Of a DNA stretch of 64,000 bases, positions 18,557 to 28,245 are shown piece after piece. The notes beneath the pieces were generated by a model. The model made no database searches, was not told the origin of the DNA, and saw only the letters and a list, made by a program, of their open reading frames with translations. The stretch's first letter is position 1. Each line of letters opens with the position of its first letter. The stretch comes from Frigidibacter sp. ROC022 (GTDB lineage Bacteria > Pseudomonadota > Alphaproteobacteria > Rhodobacterales > Rhodobacteraceae), in the NCBI RefSeq assembly GCF_024723735.1, contig NZ_JANQDU010000002.1, forward strand, positions 511,001 through 575,000, written 5' to 3'. The translations under genes and the position numbers were made by a program.

Positions 18557-19957
18557 ATGGCCAAGGATTACATCGTCAAGGATATCGCGCTGGCTGACTA
18601 TGGCCGCAAGGAGCTGGATATCGCCGAGACCGAGATGCCCGGGCTGATGGCGCTGCGCGAGGAGTTCGGTGGCTCGAAGCCGCTGAAGGGCGCCCGGATC
18701 GCCGGGTCGCTGCACATGACGATCCAGACCGCGGCGCTGATCGAGACCCTGACCGCCCTGGGGGCCGAGGTCCGCTGGGCCTCGTGCAACATCTTCTCGA
18801 CCCAGGACCACGCGGCCGCGGCCGTCGCCGCCGGAGGGGTCCCGGTCTTTGCGATCAAGGGCGAGACGCTGAAGGACTACTGGTCCTACACCGACCGGAT
18901 CTTCCAGTTCGGCGGCGAGGGCGGGACCTGCAACCTGATCCTCGACGATGGCGGCGACGCCACGATGTACATCCTGATGGGGGCCCGGGTCGAAGCCGGC
19001 GAGACCGACCTGATCGAAGTGCCGCAGAGCGAGGAGGAGGAATGCCTCTTCGCGCAGATCAAGTCCCGCCTCGCCGCCAGCCCGGGCTGGTTCACCAAGC
19101 AGCGCGACGCGATCAAGGGCGTTTCGGAAGAGACCACGACCGGCGTGCACCGGCTGTATGATCTTCAGAAGAAGGGTCTGCTGCCCTTCCCGGCGATCAA
19201 CGTGAACGACTCGGTGACCAAATCGAAATTCGACAACAAATACGGCTGCAAGGAATCGCTGGTCGACGGCATTCGCCGCGCCACCGACGTGATGCTGGCC
19301 GGCAAGGTCGCCGTGGTCTGCGGCTACGGCGATGTCGGCAAGGGCTGCGCCGCCTCGCTGGTCGGGGCCGGGGCGCGGGTTAAGGTTACCGAAGTCGATC
19401 CGATCTGTGCGCTTCAGGCGGCGATGGACGGGTTCGAGGTGGTGCTTCTGGAAGACGTCGTCGACAGCGCCGACATCTTCATCACCACCACCGGCAACAA
19501 GGACGTGATCCGCATCGAGCACATGCGCGAGATGAAGAACATGGCGATCGTCGGCAACATCGGCCATTTCGACAACGAGATTCAGGTTGCCAGCCTGCGG
19601 AACCACAAATGGACCAACATCAAGGACCAGGTGGACATGATCGAAATGCCCTCGGGCAACCGGATCATCCTGCTGTCCGAAGGCCGCCTGCTGAACCTGG
19701 GCAATGCCACCGGCCACCCGTCCTTTGTCATGTCGGCCAGCTTCACCAACCAGGTGCTGGCCCAGATCGAGCTTTGGACCCGCGGCGAGGAATATGACAA
19801 CAAGGTCTATATCCTGCCGAAACACCTGGATGAAAAGGTCGCGCGGCTGCACCTGGGCCGGATCGGCGTCAAGCTGACCAAGCTGCGCAAGGACCAGGCC
19901 GACTACATCGGCGTTGCCGTGGATGGTCCCTACAAGGCCGACCACTACCGCTACTGA
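18557..19957 (+). CDS. ahcY: S-adenosylhomocysteinase
   Basis: Hydrolyses S-adenosylhomocysteine to adenosine and homocysteine in the activated-methyl cycle; a cytoplasmic tetrameric NAD enzyme. 466 residues. Diagnostic segments are [37 protein letters not shown], the NAD-binding [15 protein letters not shown] and the C-terminal [11 protein letters not shown] 18557 is preceded by AGGAG. A long 5' open frame exists but is not supported. The divergent 164-bp upstream gap shows no riboswitch that could be recognised by eye. Confidence 0.97.
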   Translation: MAKDYIVKDIALADYGRKELDIAETEMPGLMALREEFGGSKPLKGARIAGSLHMTIQTAALIETLTALGAEVRWASCNIFSTQDHAAAAVAAGGVPVFAIKGETLKDYWSYTDRIFQFGGEGGTCNLILDDGGDATMYILMGARVEAGETDLIEVPQSEEEECLFAQIKSRLAASPGWFTKQRDAIKGVSEETTTGVHRLYDLQKKGLLPFPAINVNDSVTKSKFDNKYGCKESLVDGIRRATDVMLAGKVAVVCGYGDVGKGCAASLVGAGARVKVTEVDPICALQAAMDGFEVVLLEDVVDSADIFITTTGNKDVIRIEHMREMKNMAIVGNIGHFDNEIQVASLRNHKWTNIKDQVDMIEMPSGNRIILLSEGRLLNLGNATGHPSFVMSASFTNQVLAQIELWTRGEEYDNKVYILPKHLDEKVARLHLGRIGVKLTKLRKDQADYIGVAVDGPYKADHYRY

Positions 19958-19978
19958 CCGGCGCGTGGCCCGAATTAC

Positions 19979-20005
19979 CCTGCGGCATTCCTTCGCTGCC
20001 GCAGG
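19979..20005 (+). terminator. Possible terminator hairpin after ahcY
   Basis: CCTGCGGCA, a 9-nt loop and TGCCGCAGG make a perfect 9-bp stem 21 nt after the ahcY stop. The T-rich stretch (ATTTCTTTT) comes only about 12 nt later, so termination strength is uncertain. Confidence 0.5.
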
Positions 20006-20117
20006 ATAGGGGCCACATTTCTTTTGCCGCCTCCGGCATATGTGGCTAGGTTCCCCGGGGGCCCCGAAGATGAGGGCCAGGCGTCGGTTCCGGGCGTAGC
20101 AACGTGGGAGTTGAGAA

Positions 20118-20459
20118 ATGGGAAAGAGAGACGAGTTGATCGCAAAGTATGCGAGCGATCTGAAAGAAAAATGCGGCATGACGCCGGACATGGCGCTTCT
20201 TACCAAGGTGACCATCGGCTGCGGCCCGTCGATCTACAACGACGACGCCTCCACCGTCGCGGGCAGCCAGAAGTCGGAGCTCGAGACCATCAAGGAAAAT
20301 TTCTTGATGAAGAAGCTGGGCCTGCCCGACAGCCCGGCGCTGATGGAAGGCATCGACGCCGTCCTCACCACCTACGGCAAGTCCGAGCGCAACAAGTATC
20401 GCGCGGTGGTCTACTACATGCTGACCAAGCATTTCAAAAAGGAAAGCGTCTACGCCTGA
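20118..20459 (+). CDS. DUF2853 family protein
   Basis: 113-residue soluble protein (MGKRDELIAKYASDLKEKCG at the N-terminus; ENFLMKKLGLPDSPALMEGI in the middle; YYMLTKHFKKESVYA at the end). This matches the small alpha-helical DUF2853 family of unknown function, common in Bacteroidetes and alphaproteobacteria. ATG 20118 has an upstream GGGAG. It stands alone between ahcY and a strong terminator, so it is likely a single-gene unit. Confidence 0.85.
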   Translation: MGKRDELIAKYASDLKEKCGMTPDMALLTKVTIGCGPSIYNDDASTVAGSQKSELETIKENFLMKKLGLPDSPALMEGIDAVLTTYGKSERNKYRAVVYYMLTKHFKKESVYA

Positions 20460-20483
20460 GCGTATGACGATGTGAACCGCGGG

Positions 20484-20510
20484 GGCGGGGGCGTTGCCCC
20501 TGCCTTTTTT
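20484..20510 (+). terminator. Intrinsic terminator of the DUF2853 gene
   Basis: GGCGGGGGC, loop GTT and GCCCCTGCC form a 9-bp stem (one G-T pair) followed immediately by TTTTTT. This is the clearest rho-independent terminator in the window; it also separates the gene from the convergent kinase gene. Confidence 0.92.
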
Positions 20511-20528
20511 CGTTTCCGGCGCGGCGGA

Positions 20529-21377
20529 TCAGCCCCGGGCGTTCCGCCGCCAGGCGTCCAGCAGGCAGGGCAGCAGCAAGAGATCGTCGCCCGGATCGCG
20601 CCCCGAGTCCCGGTTCCAGCTGGCGGACAGCGCGGCCTGGACCGAGGCCCAGCCCAGCAATCGCGGTATCTCCAGCGCCAGGCGGTCTGCAAAGCACCGC
20701 GCCATGCCGTCGATCCGCGCCGGTTCGCGGCTGAGCCGTTCCAGCCCTTCCGGATTGCGGAACGCATTCGCCAGGTCGAAGGCGGAGTCTCCGAGAATGC
20801 CCTTGGGGTCGATCGCCCGCCAGGTTTCGCCATCCGACAGGATGTTGTCGTGATGCAGGTCGCCATGCAGCGGCACCGGCGGCGGGGCGCTGTCCAGCAA
20901 CTGCCGCGCCAGATCGGCGGCGGCCGCGATATCGGGCTGAGATGCCTGCGGCCAGCTGGCCGGGCGCGTTTGCAGCAGCGGTTGCAACCAATGCTCCAGC
21001 GGCGGCAGGTCTGGCGCCGGGTGGTCGCGTGGCCGGTGCAGTTGCGCCGCGACCCCGGCCAGAAGCTGCGTGGCCTGTCCGTCCCGGCCCTCGCGGGCCA
21101 GATCCCCCAGCGAGGGACCGTCCAGCCAGTCGAGCAGCAGTATCCCCTCTCCCTGCCCCCGCACCCGCGCCGCGCCGATCCCGTCGTAATGGAGCATCAG
21201 ATCGCCGCCGCGCTGCTCGTCCGCGTCGTCGTTGGTCAGCAGCTTCAGCGCCACGTCGCCGCTGGCCGCCGAGGCCCGCAGGATCAGGCTGGTCCGGGTC
21301 TCGGCCACCTGCCGCAGCCCCCGCAACTGCCAGCGCTCCACGGCCCGGGTCAGGCGGAGATCGGGGGGTATCGGCAC
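20529..21377 (-). CDS. Aminoglycoside/hydroxyurea phosphotransferase-like kinase
   Basis: 282 residues from GTG 21377, which has an AAAGGA about 8 nt upstream. The C-lobe catalytic loop is VPLHGDLHHDNILSDG and the metal site RAIDPKGILGDSAFDLANAF, as in the APH(6)/hydroxyurea-kinase group (PF04655). The N-lobe shows DVALKLLTNDDADEQRGGDL. In characterised members the enzyme phosphorylates streptomycin or related compounds. As a chromosomal gene with housekeeping neighbours, its true substrate here is unknown. The longer open frame to 21809 overlaps the DUF1761 gene and is rejected. Confidence 0.82.
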   Translation of the reverse strand: MPIPPDLRLTRAVERWQLRGLRQVAETRTSLILRASAASGDVALKLLTNDDADEQRGGDLMLHYDGIGAARVRGQGEGILLLDWLDGPSLGDLAREGRDGQATQLLAGVAAQLHRPRDHPAPDLPPLEHWLQPLLQTRPASWPQASQPDIAAAADLARQLLDSAPPPVPLHGDLHHDNILSDGETWRAIDPKGILGDSAFDLANAFRNPEGLERLSREPARIDGMARCFADRLALEIPRLLGWASVQAALSASWNRDSGRDPGDDLLLLPCLLDAWRRNARG

Positions 21378-21400
21378 GGATGCAGTCCTTTCAGGGCGGT

Positions 21401-21796
21401 CTAGAACAGCACCAGAACCAGTCCGATCACCGTGCAGCCCAGCACCGCATAGCCGCCGTCGATCACGGCCAGCATCGTCGGCCGCATCGCATAGGCATAG
21501 TTCATTGCCATCCAGGGGACGATGAAGAACAGCCCGATCCCGAAGCCGCCCATCAGCCCTTCCAGCACCGTGTCCATCTGCGCCATCTGGAAGACGTGCC
21601 GCATCATCCCTGCCACCAGCAGCATCGCGATCCCCGCGACGACAAAGGGCAGCGGGCTGCCGCTGACCTGCGGCTTCCCATCCGCCGAGACCTGAATCCC
21701 TGCCGCCTTCATCCAGGGCTTGGCCAGGGTCATGTACCAGAGCGCGCCCATCGCGAAACCGGCCACCGCCGCCGCCAGGACATTCAGATATTCCAT
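21401..21796 (-). CDS. DUF1761 family membrane protein
   Basis: 131 residues with four hydrophobic segments (LNVLAAAVAGFAMGALWYMT; PLPFVVAGIAMLLVAGMM; GFGIGLFFIVPWMAMNYAYA; GCTVIGLVLVLF). The first carries the GALWY motif of DUF1761. The function is unknown. It ends 23 nt before the kinase start and could be cotranscribed. A perfect 17-bp palindrome sits 16 nt upstream of its start codon. Confidence 0.85.
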   Translation of the reverse strand: MEYLNVLAAAVAGFAMGALWYMTLAKPWMKAAGIQVSADGKPQVSGSPLPFVVAGIAMLLVAGMMRHVFQMAQMDTVLEGLMGGFGIGLFFIVPWMAMNYAYAMRPTMLAVIDGGYAVLGCTVIGLVLVLF

Positions 21797-21811
21797 TCGC
21801 GCCTCCCATAG

Positions 21812-21828
21812 GTGTCTTGTTCAGACAC
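21812..21828 (-). promoter_or_regulatory. Palindromic operator candidate upstream of DUF1761 gene
   Basis: GTGTCT-N5-AGACAC, a perfect 6+5+6 inverted repeat, 16 nt before the DUF1761 ATG. Its size and position are like a dimeric repressor site of the TetR or MarR kind. No such regulator gene is adjacent. Confidence 0.5.
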
Positions 21829-21871
21829 TATGCAGGACGATCGGCCCTTTGCCCAGCGACCGGAGAAGGCT

Positions 21872-22285
21872 TCAGAGCCCCGCCATTTCGCAGACCACCT
21901 GCCATTCGTCTTCGGTCACCGGCTGTACGGAAAGGCGGGTGTTGTTCACCAGAACCATCCCGGACAGGCGCGGCTCGGCCTTGCAGTCATCCAGCGTCAC
22001 CGGTTTCGGCAGCGGCTGCACCGCGCGGATGTCGACGCATTCCCACCGGGGGTCATCGGTCGTCGAGTCGGGATGCGCCAGGGCGCAGACCTCGGCGATG
22101 CCGACCACCTCCTTGCCGACATTGGAGTGGTAGAAGAAGACCTTGTCGCCCAGGGCCATGGCCCGCATGTTGTTGCGCGACTGGTAGTTGCGCACCCCGT
22201 CCCACTCCTCGCCCTTGGCGCCGCGCGCCACCAGGTCGTCGAAGCTGAACACGTTCGGTTCCGATTTCATCAGCCAGTAGGCCAT
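21872..22285 (-). CDS. EVE-domain protein
   Basis: 137 residues from ATG 22285. The EVE (PUA-like) fold is shown by MAYWLMKSEPNVFSFDDLV, WDGVRNYQSRNNMRAM, GDKVFFYHSNVGKEVVGIAEV and a C-terminal LVNNTRLSVQPVTEDEW. EVE domains read modified bases in nucleic acids (thymocyte nuclear protein 1 relatives); the bacterial role is unsettled. The gene lies 8 nt after gpsA and is probably in the tsaD-gpsA transcript. Confidence 0.92.
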   Translation of the reverse strand: MAYWLMKSEPNVFSFDDLVARGAKGEEWDGVRNYQSRNNMRAMALGDKVFFYHSNVGKEVVGIAEVCALAHPDSTTDDPRWECVDIRAVQPLPKPVTLDDCKAEPRLSGMVLVNNTRLSVQPVTEDEWQVVCEMAGL

Positions 22286-22293
22286 GCTGTCCC

Positions 22294-23244
22294 TCACTCT
22301 GCTTTCAGCGGCCGGGCCAGCAACTCGCGCATCGCCCCCGCAACATCCATACGTCCTTCCAGCACCGCCGCCAGCACCGATGTCACCGGCATCTCGATGC
22401 CTTGCTGCCGCGCCTTGGCATCCAGCGCCCGTGCCGTCGCCACGCCTTCGACCGTCACCGAGGCATCGGGCACCGTGCCGCGCCCGATCGCCAGCCCGTG
22501 GCGGAAGTTACGCGATTTCTCGGAAACGCTGGTCAGCACCAGGTCGCCCAGTCCGGACAGCCCGGCAAGGGTCCGCTCCTGCGCTCCCTGCGCCACGGCG
22601 TAGCGCAGCATCTCGGCATAGCCACGGGTCAACAACGCCGCCCGGGCGCTTTCGCCCAGCCCTGCGCCGATGACGATGCCGCAGGCAATCGCGATGACGT
22701 TCTTGACCGCGCCGCCCAGTTCCACCCCGGTCAGGTCGGTCGAAAGGTAGAGCCGCAGTGTATCGCCCGACAGCCGGTCCTGAAGCGCCGGCGCCTCGGG
22801 CGCATCGCAGGCCAGTGTCAACGCGGTGGGCAGTCCGGCGGCCAGGTCGGCAGCAAATCCGGGCCCCGAGATCAGGGCCGGGCAGGCGGCGGGGCAGGCG
22901 GCGCGGATCAGGGCCGAGGGACCAAGCCCGGTGGCCAGGTCGATCCCCTTGCTGCAGCCCACCAGTTGCCGCCCGTTCAGAACCGTTGCGTGTTGATCCA
23001 GAAATCCGGCCAGGGCCTGCATCGGTACCGCCAGCAGAACGGTCTGCGCCGTGATTCCGTTCAGGTCGCCGGTCACGGCAAGGGTCTCGGGCAGCGGCAC
23101 CCCCGGAAGCCTCGGGCTTTCGCGGCGTTCCGCGATCGGTCTGGCGTCCCGCGCCCAGAGCGTCACCTCCCGCCCCGACCGCGCCAGGACCAGCGCCAGG
23201 GCGGTTCCGAACGCCCCGGCCCCGAGAACCGCAACCCCGTTCAT
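22294..23244 (-). CDS. gpsA: Glycerol-3-phosphate dehydrogenase [NAD(P)+]
   Basis: Makes sn-glycerol-3-phosphate from dihydroxyacetone phosphate for phospholipid synthesis. 316 residues: the Rossmann N-terminus [37 protein letters not shown], the catalytic-Lys region [21 protein letters not shown] and [25 protein letters not shown] are all present. The ATG overlaps the tsaD stop by 4 nt. Confidence 0.97.
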   Translation of the reverse strand: MNGVAVLGAGAFGTALALVLARSGREVTLWARDARPIAERRESPRLPGVPLPETLAVTGDLNGITAQTVLLAVPMQALAGFLDQHATVLNGRQLVGCSKGIDLATGLGPSALIRAACPAACPALISGPGFAADLAAGLPTALTLACDAPEAPALQDRLSGDTLRLYLSTDLTGVELGGAVKNVIAIACGIVIGAGLGESARAALLTRGYAEMLRYAVAQGAQERTLAGLSGLGDLVLTSVSEKSRNFRHGLAIGRGTVPDASVTVEGVATARALDAKARQQGIEMPVTSVLAAVLEGRMDVAGAMRELLARPLKAE

Positions 23245-24341
23245 GCCTTTGCCCCCTTCTTTCCGGCGCCCAGCATCGGCGCGGCGTCCTGATCCAGCGG
23301 CCAGCGTGGCCGGGCCGCGAAATCACCGCCGCTCCCGGCGTCGAACTGCGCCAGGCCGGCCCAGGCGATCATCGCCGCATTGTCGGTGCAGAGCGCCAGC
23401 GGCGGGGCCACGAAACGGCAGCCCGTCGAGCTGGCCACCGCCTGCAGGGCGCTGCGCAAAGTGGCGTTGCTGGCCACCCCTCCGGCGACGCAGAGTGCCG
23501 GATTTGCCGGATTTTCCCCAAGATAGACACTGATTGCCCGGGCGGCCTTTTCGGCCAGCACATCGGCCACGGCGGCCTGGAACCCGGCGCAGATATCGGC
23601 CCGATCCTGGCGTCGCAGCCCGCCGGCCCCGGCCACCAGCCGATCCCTCTCGCGCAGCACGGCGGTCTTGAGCCCCGAAAAGGAAAGGTCCATTCCGGCC
23701 CGATCCAGCAGCGGGCGCGGAAAGGCGAACCGCGCCGCATCGCCACGTCTTGCCTCCTCTTCCACCGACGGCCCGCCGGGTTGCGGCAGACCCAGCAGCC
23801 GGGCGACCTTGTCGAAAGCCTCGCCGGGGGCATCGTCGATGGTGCCGCCCAGCCGCTCGAACCCATCGGGGCCGCGCACAAGCAGGAACTGGCAATGCCC
23901 GCCCGAGACCAGCAAGAGCAGATAGGGAAAGGGCAGTTCGGCGGAAAACTGCGGCGACAGCGCGTGCCCGGCGAGGTGGTTCACCCCGACCAGCGGCAGG
24001 CCCCGCGCCGCCGCGATGGCCCGCGCCGCGACCACCGCCGAGACCAGCCCGCCGATCAGCCCCGGACCGGCGGTCACCGCGATGCCGTCGAGATCGTCGA
24101 ACCCAAGCGCGGCTTCGGCCAAGGCCTGGGCGATGGCGGCATCCAGACGCTCGGAATGCGCCCGCGCCGCGATCTCGGGGACCACGCCGCCGAAATCGGC
24201 ATGCAGCGCCGTCTGCCCCAGTACCACCGAGGACAGCACATGCGCGCGTCCGTCCACGCGCTGCACGACGGCGGCGGCGGTGTCGTCGCAACTCGATTCG
24301 ATACCCAGGATGATCCGGTCGCCGCCGGTTGCAGTTGCCAT
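23241..24341 (-). CDS. tsaD: tRNA N6-adenosine threonylcarbamoyltransferase TsaD
   Basis: Transfers the threonylcarbamoyl group to A37 of ANN-decoding tRNAs, together with TsaB and TsaE (tsaE is at 11.1-11.6 kb). 366 residues from ATG 24341. Signature segments are [31 protein letters not shown], the metal-binding [23 protein letters not shown] and [13 protein letters not shown]. It is divergent from hemD, with a 40-bp gap that must contain both promoters. Confidence 0.96.
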   Translation of the reverse strand: MATATGGDRIILGIESSCDDTAAAVVQRVDGRAHVLSSVVLGQTALHADFGGVVPEIAARAHSERLDAAIAQALAEAALGFDDLDGIAVTAGPGLIGGLVSAVVAARAIAAARGLPLVGVNHLAGHALSPQFSAELPFPYLLLLVSGGHCQFLLVRGPDGFERLGGTIDDAPGEAFDKVARLLGLPQPGGPSVEEEARRGDAARFAFPRPLLDRAGMDLSFSGLKTAVLRERDRLVAGAGGLRRQDRADICAGFQAAVADVLAEKAARAISVYLGENPANPALCVAGGVASNATLRSALQAVASSTGCRFVAPPLALCTDNAAMIAWAGLAQFDAGSGGDFAARPRWPLDQDAAPMLGAGKKGAKA

Positions 24342-24381
24342 GGGGGGGCTGGTATCACGGCGCAGGAGGCGACGACAACTG

Positions 24382-25074
24382 ATGGCAACGCTGCTCTTGA
24401 CCCGCCCCATTGCTCAGTCCCGATCCTTTCTGGCCGCTTGCGAAGAGGCCGCGGGTCGCCCGCTCCCCGCCGTCCTGTCGCCCTTGGCAGAGCCGAGAGC
24501 CACCGGCGTGGCCGTTCCGGCGGATGCCGTTCTGGTCCTCACCTCGGGTCGGGCGGTGGATGCGGTGACGGCGGGCGCCGGACCCCGGGCGCTGGAGGGG
24601 CGGCTGGCCTATTGCGTCGGCGACCGCACCGCTGCCCTGGCCGCCGAGGCGGGGGCCCGGACGCTGTCGGCGCGGGGCACGGTCGAGGATCTGCTGGCGC
24701 TTCTGCTGCGGGACCGGCCCGGCCGGCTGGTGCACCTGCGGGCCCAGCACGGGCGCGGCGATCTGATTCCGCGGCTGCGCGCCGAGGGGATAGAGGGGGA
24801 AGAGCGGGAGGTCTACCGGATGCAGGATTGCCCGCCGACTCCGGAGGCGCTGCGCCTGCTGCAGGGGGATCGTCCGGTGGTTGCGCCGGTCTTCTCGCCG
24901 CGCAGTGCCCGCAACCTGGCGCAGCTTCCGATCTCGGCGCCGGTTCACATCGTTGCGATCAGCCCGGCGGCGGCGCAACACTTCGAAGGCCGTTTTCCAA
25001 CCGAGACGGCTGCGCGACCAGACGCCGCAGCGATGCAAGACTTGGTTTTGGGGCGGCTGGGCAACTTGCACTGA
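24382..25074 (+). CDS. hemD: Uroporphyrinogen-III synthase
   Basis: Closes hydroxymethylbilane to uroporphyrinogen III in tetrapyrrole synthesis. 230 residues. The family is weakly conserved, but [52 protein letters not shown] and [15 protein letters not shown] match HemD. The next two genes (Mic60-like and HemY-like) are the usual alphaproteobacterial companions, which raises confidence. AGGAGG lies 12 nt upstream of the ATG. hemC is not next to it here. Confidence 0.9.
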   Translation: MATLLLTRPIAQSRSFLAACEEAAGRPLPAVLSPLAEPRATGVAVPADAVLVLTSGRAVDAVTAGAGPRALEGRLAYCVGDRTAALAAEAGARTLSARGTVEDLLALLLRDRPGRLVHLRAQHGRGDLIPRLRAEGIEGEEREVYRMQDCPPTPEALRLLQGDRPVVAPVFSPRSARNLAQLPISAPVHIVAISPAAAQHFEGRFPTETAARPDAAAMQDLVLGRLGNLH

Positions 25075-25144
25075 CCTCAAGAGGTTGCCAAGTTAGCAGG
25101 TGCAGCAAGAGCGATGGCGACTGCCGTCGCAGCAGGGAGTGCAA

Positions 25145-26545
25145 ATGGCCCGCAAAGCCAAGACCAGCGGTGAAAAGCCCAATACAGACCCTGAATCCGC
25201 CAAAACGGAGTCCGCAGCGAAGCCGGCCGAGGGGATTCGGCCCGAGGTCGGGAAGGCCAAGGCTGATTCTGACGTAGCGGCAACGTCCGAGACCCCCAAG
25301 CCGGGGCAGCCGGGCGTCGCGGCGGATGCCGGGAAGAATACGCCGAAACCTGCATCGAAGACCTCCGGAGAACCGGCGAAATCCGAAGACTCCGCGCCAG
25401 CGAAGAGCCCCGGAACGAAGGCCGCCGGGAAGGATGCCAAGGCGTCCGACGCCCCGAAGCCGGCCACCAGCAGCGAACCGGCCGGGACAAGTCAGACTCC
25501 GGCCGCGAAATCGTCCACGCCGCCGGAGCGTCCGGCACAGCCTTCCGGTGCGGCTGCCGCCCCGACGGTTGCGGCTCCGGCACGCCGTTCGGTCTGGCCG
25601 ATGCTGTTCGCGGGCGTTCTCACCACCGCCATCGGCTTTGGCGCGGCCTATTATCTGCTGGGCGACGGCGGCCCGCTGGGTGGCGCCCGGCTGACCGAGG
25701 CCGAGGCCCGGCTGACCGCGCTGGAAACCGAGCTGGCCGAAACCAGGGCCGCACAGACCAAGGCCGCGGCCGATCTCTCCGGCAAGGCGCCGCTGGCCGC
25801 CACCGAGGCGCTCGGCACACGTCTGGACCAGGTCGAAGCCGATCTGGACTCGCTGCGCAAGAGCAACGCCGACGCCATCGCCGCGCTGACCGCCAAGCTG
25901 GACGACCTGCGACAACGGCCCGCCGAGACCGATCCGGCCGCAACTGCGGCCTATGAGCGGGAACTGGCGGCAATGCGCGAGATGTTCGCTGCCGAACTGG
26001 CCAAGATTCAGGCCGCCGCCGAAGAGGCCTCCAAGGCCCAGGCCGCCGCCGCCAGGGCCAGCACCGATGCTGAAACACTGGCCGCCCTGTCGGCGGTCGA
26101 AACCGCGCTCGATTCCGGCAGCCCGTTTGCCGAGGCGCTGGATCAGCTCGCCGCGCTGCATCCGGATCTCCCGGTTGACGCCATGCGGGACTTTGCCGAG
26201 GGCGTGGACACGCTGTCGAGCCTGCAGGCGGACTTTCCCGACGCGGCCCGCGCCGCCATCGACGCGGATATCGCCGCTGGCAACGGCGAAGCCGGGCTGA
26301 CGGGCTTCCTCAAGGCGCAACTCGGGATGCGCTCGCTGGCGCCCAAGGACGGCGACAGCGCCGATGCCGTGTTGAGCCGCGCCGAGGCCAAGCTGCGCAA
26401 CGGCGACCTGGCCGGCGCCGTGACCGAAGCCGAGGCTCTGACCGGCCCCGCGGCCGATGCCCTGGCCCCCTGGCGCAGCCGCGCCGACCGAAGACTGGCG
26501 GCGCTGGCCGCGTTCGGGAAACTCTCGGACGAGGTGCGGAACTGA
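25145..26545 (+). CDS. Mitofilin/Mic60-like (COG4223) membrane protein
   Basis: 466 residues. An N-terminal cytoplasmic segment of about 145 residues is very rich in Lys, Ala, Pro and Glu. One membrane segment follows at about residues 148-168 (VWPMLFAGVLTTAIGFGAAY), then a long coiled coil (repeated Ala/Glu/Leu heptads, for example EAEARLTALETELAETRAAQ) and a helical C-terminal domain. This is the architecture of alphaproteobacterial Mic60 homologues, reported to bend intracytoplasmic membranes and often encoded between hemD and hemY. ATG 25145 has AGGGAG upstream. It overlaps the next gene by 1 nt. Confidence 0.85.
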   Translation: MARKAKTSGEKPNTDPESAKTESAAKPAEGIRPEVGKAKADSDVAATSETPKPGQPGVAADAGKNTPKPASKTSGEPAKSEDSAPAKSPGTKAAGKDAKASDAPKPATSSEPAGTSQTPAAKSSTPPERPAQPSGAAAAPTVAAPARRSVWPMLFAGVLTTAIGFGAAYYLLGDGGPLGGARLTEAEARLTALETELAETRAAQTKAAADLSGKAPLAATEALGTRLDQVEADLDSLRKSNADAIAALTAKLDDLRQRPAETDPAATAAYERELAAMREMFAAELAKIQAAAEEASKAQAAAARASTDAETLAALSAVETALDSGSPFAEALDQLAALHPDLPVDAMRDFAEGVDTLSSLQADFPDAARAAIDADIAAGNGEAGLTGFLKAQLGMRSLAPKDGDSADAVLSRAEAKLRNGDLAGAVTEAEALTGPAADALAPWRSRADRRLAALAAFGKLSDEVRN

Positions 26546-27990
26546 TGCTCTGGTCGCTTGTGAAATTCATCCTGTTCGTCGGCATCATCACCGGCCTGAC
26601 CCTGGGCGCCGGCTATCTGCTGGAAACCGATGGTGGCATCCGGATCGCCGTGGCCAATGTCGAATTCAACCTCGGCCCGCTGCAGGCGGTGCTGTTCGCG
26701 GTGCTGCTGCTGGTGACTCTCTGGCTGATCCTCAAGCTGACCGCGCTGATCGTCGCTGTCGCCCGCTTCCTGAATGGCGACGAGACCGCGATCAGCCGCT
26801 ATTTCGACCGCAACCGCGAACGCAAGGGCTTTGCGGCGCTGACCGATGGAATCATGGCGATCGCGTCGGGCGACGGGCGGCTGGCGCTGTCCAAGGCGGC
26901 GCGGGCCGAGAAATTCCTGAACCGGCCCGAGCTGACTTCGCTGGTGCTGGCCCAGGCGGCGGAACTCTCGGGCGATCCGAAGAAGGCCGAGGCGGCCTAC
27001 AAGCGGCTGCTCACCGATGACCGGACCCGGTTCGTCGGGGTCCGGGGGCTGCTCAAGCAGAAACTGGCGGCGGGCGAGACCGATACCGCGCTGGCCCTGG
27101 CCCGCCATGCCTTTGCCCTGAAGCCGCAGAGCGTCGAGATGCAGGACACCCTGCTCAGCCTGCAGGCGCAGAAAGAGGACTGGACCGGGGCCCGCAAGAC
27201 GTTGGCCGAAAAGGCCCGCCAGGGCGCCCTGCCGCGCGACGTGGTGCGGCGGCGCGATGCGGTGCTGGCGCTCTCCGAGGCCAAGGGAATCCTGGACGAG
27301 GATCATCCGATCGAAGCCCGCGAGGCGGCGATTGCCGCCAACCGGATGTCGCCCGACCTGATTCCGGCGGCGGTGATGGCGGCAGAGGGCTATATCGCCG
27401 ACAACAATCCGAAATATGCCACCCGGGTGCTGAAGAAAGCCTGGGAATCGCGCCCGCATCCCGACCTGGCGGCGGCCTTCGCGAGAATCGTTCCGGATGA
27501 GAGTCCGGAAGAGCGGCTCAAACGGTTCGAGACCCTGATCAGGCTGAATCCGGACGATCCGGAGACCCGGCTGCTGCGTGCCGAACTCTGCATCGCGGCG
27601 GGGGATTTCCCCGAGGCGCGCCGGGCGATCGCCGGCCTGGTCGAGGATGACCCGACCGCCCGCGGCCTGGCGCTGATGGCCGCGATCGCGCGCGGCGAAG
27701 GCGCCGATGACGCCGTGGTGCGCGGCTGGCTGACCCGGGCGCTGGTGGCGCCGCGCGGCCCGCAATGGGTCTGCGAGTCCTGCGGCCATGTGCATGACAG
27801 TTGGCGCCCGGTGTGCCAGTCCTGCGGCGGATTCGACACGCTGGTCTGGCAGCGCCCGGCGTCGCAGACCTCGGCCATGCCCGGCAATGCCGAGATGCTG
27901 CCGCTGATTGTCGGCGCCCCCGGGCAGGAACCGGTTTCCGCAGTGGTGGATGCAGAGAAATCGGGGGTTCCCGAAGCCGACGAACCCTGA
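26545..27990 (+). CDS. hemY: HemY-type TPR membrane protein with C-terminal zinc ribbon
   Basis: 481 residues. Two N-terminal membrane segments (about residues 5-24 and 46-68) belong to the HemY N-terminal domain, followed by tetratricopeptide-like helices to about residue 400. The C-terminus carries CESCGHVHDSWRPVCQSCGG, four cysteines in two CxxC pairs, a zinc ribbon resembling the rubredoxin-type metal site of LapB/YciM. The biochemical role of this HemY (not protoporphyrinogen oxidase) is not established. It is translationally coupled to the Mic60-like gene and ends 18 nt before tRNA-Thr. Confidence 0.87.
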   Translation: MLWSLVKFILFVGIITGLTLGAGYLLETDGGIRIAVANVEFNLGPLQAVLFAVLLLVTLWLILKLTALIVAVARFLNGDETAISRYFDRNRERKGFAALTDGIMAIASGDGRLALSKAARAEKFLNRPELTSLVLAQAAELSGDPKKAEAAYKRLLTDDRTRFVGVRGLLKQKLAAGETDTALALARHAFALKPQSVEMQDTLLSLQAQKEDWTGARKTLAEKARQGALPRDVVRRRDAVLALSEAKGILDEDHPIEAREAAIAANRMSPDLIPAAVMAAEGYIADNNPKYATRVLKKAWESRPHPDLAAAFARIVPDESPEERLKRFETLIRLNPDDPETRLLRAELCIAAGDFPEARRAIAGLVEDDPTARGLALMAAIARGEGADDAVVRGWLTRALVAPRGPQWVCESCGHVHDSWRPVCQSCGGFDTLVWQRPASQTSAMPGNAEMLPLIVGAPGQEPVSAVVDAEKSGVPEADEP

Positions 27991-28008
27991 TAGATCGCCG
28001 CCACCAGG

Positions 28009-28084
28009 GCCGCTGTAGCTCAGCTGGTAGAGCACGTCATTCGTAATGATGGGGTCGGGGGTTCGAGTCCCTTCAGCGGCACCA
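28009..28084 (+). tRNA. tRNA-Thr(CGT)
   Basis: A 76-nt cloverleaf: acceptor GCCGCTG pairs with CAGCGGC, followed by discriminator A and encoded CCA (28082-28084). The D arm is GCTC...GAGC, the anticodon stem-loop CGTCA-TTCGTAA-TGATG has anticodon CGT, and the T arm contains TTCGAGT. It is intact. Everything downstream of it is of accessory character, as expected if its 3' end served as an integration site. Confidence 0.96.
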
Positions 28085-28245
28085 AAATTTAGTGAAAATT
28101 TGTTTAAACCCAATAAGTTGCAAGGATTCCCAAAGTCGAAATCCCTCTTCGTGTCCACCTTTCGGCATGTGCGTCGCCGCCTCGTGACCCGAACGCTGAA
28201 GCGCTTTCTTGAGATTCTGATGAAATCCAATCCCGCAAGAGGGTA
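28085..28245. other. AT-richer spacer after tRNA-Thr, no gene seen
   Basis: 161 bp immediately 3' of the tRNA, clearly richer in A and T than the core block. No convincing open frame, integrase fragment or second copy of the tRNA 3' end is visible. It runs to the left inverted repeat of the IS21 remnant. Confidence 0.5.

Noticed and set aside
18518-20215. 565-codon open frame on the minus strand
   Set aside because: Covers ahcY and the DUF2853 gene in antisense. Both of those are unmistakable on the plus strand.
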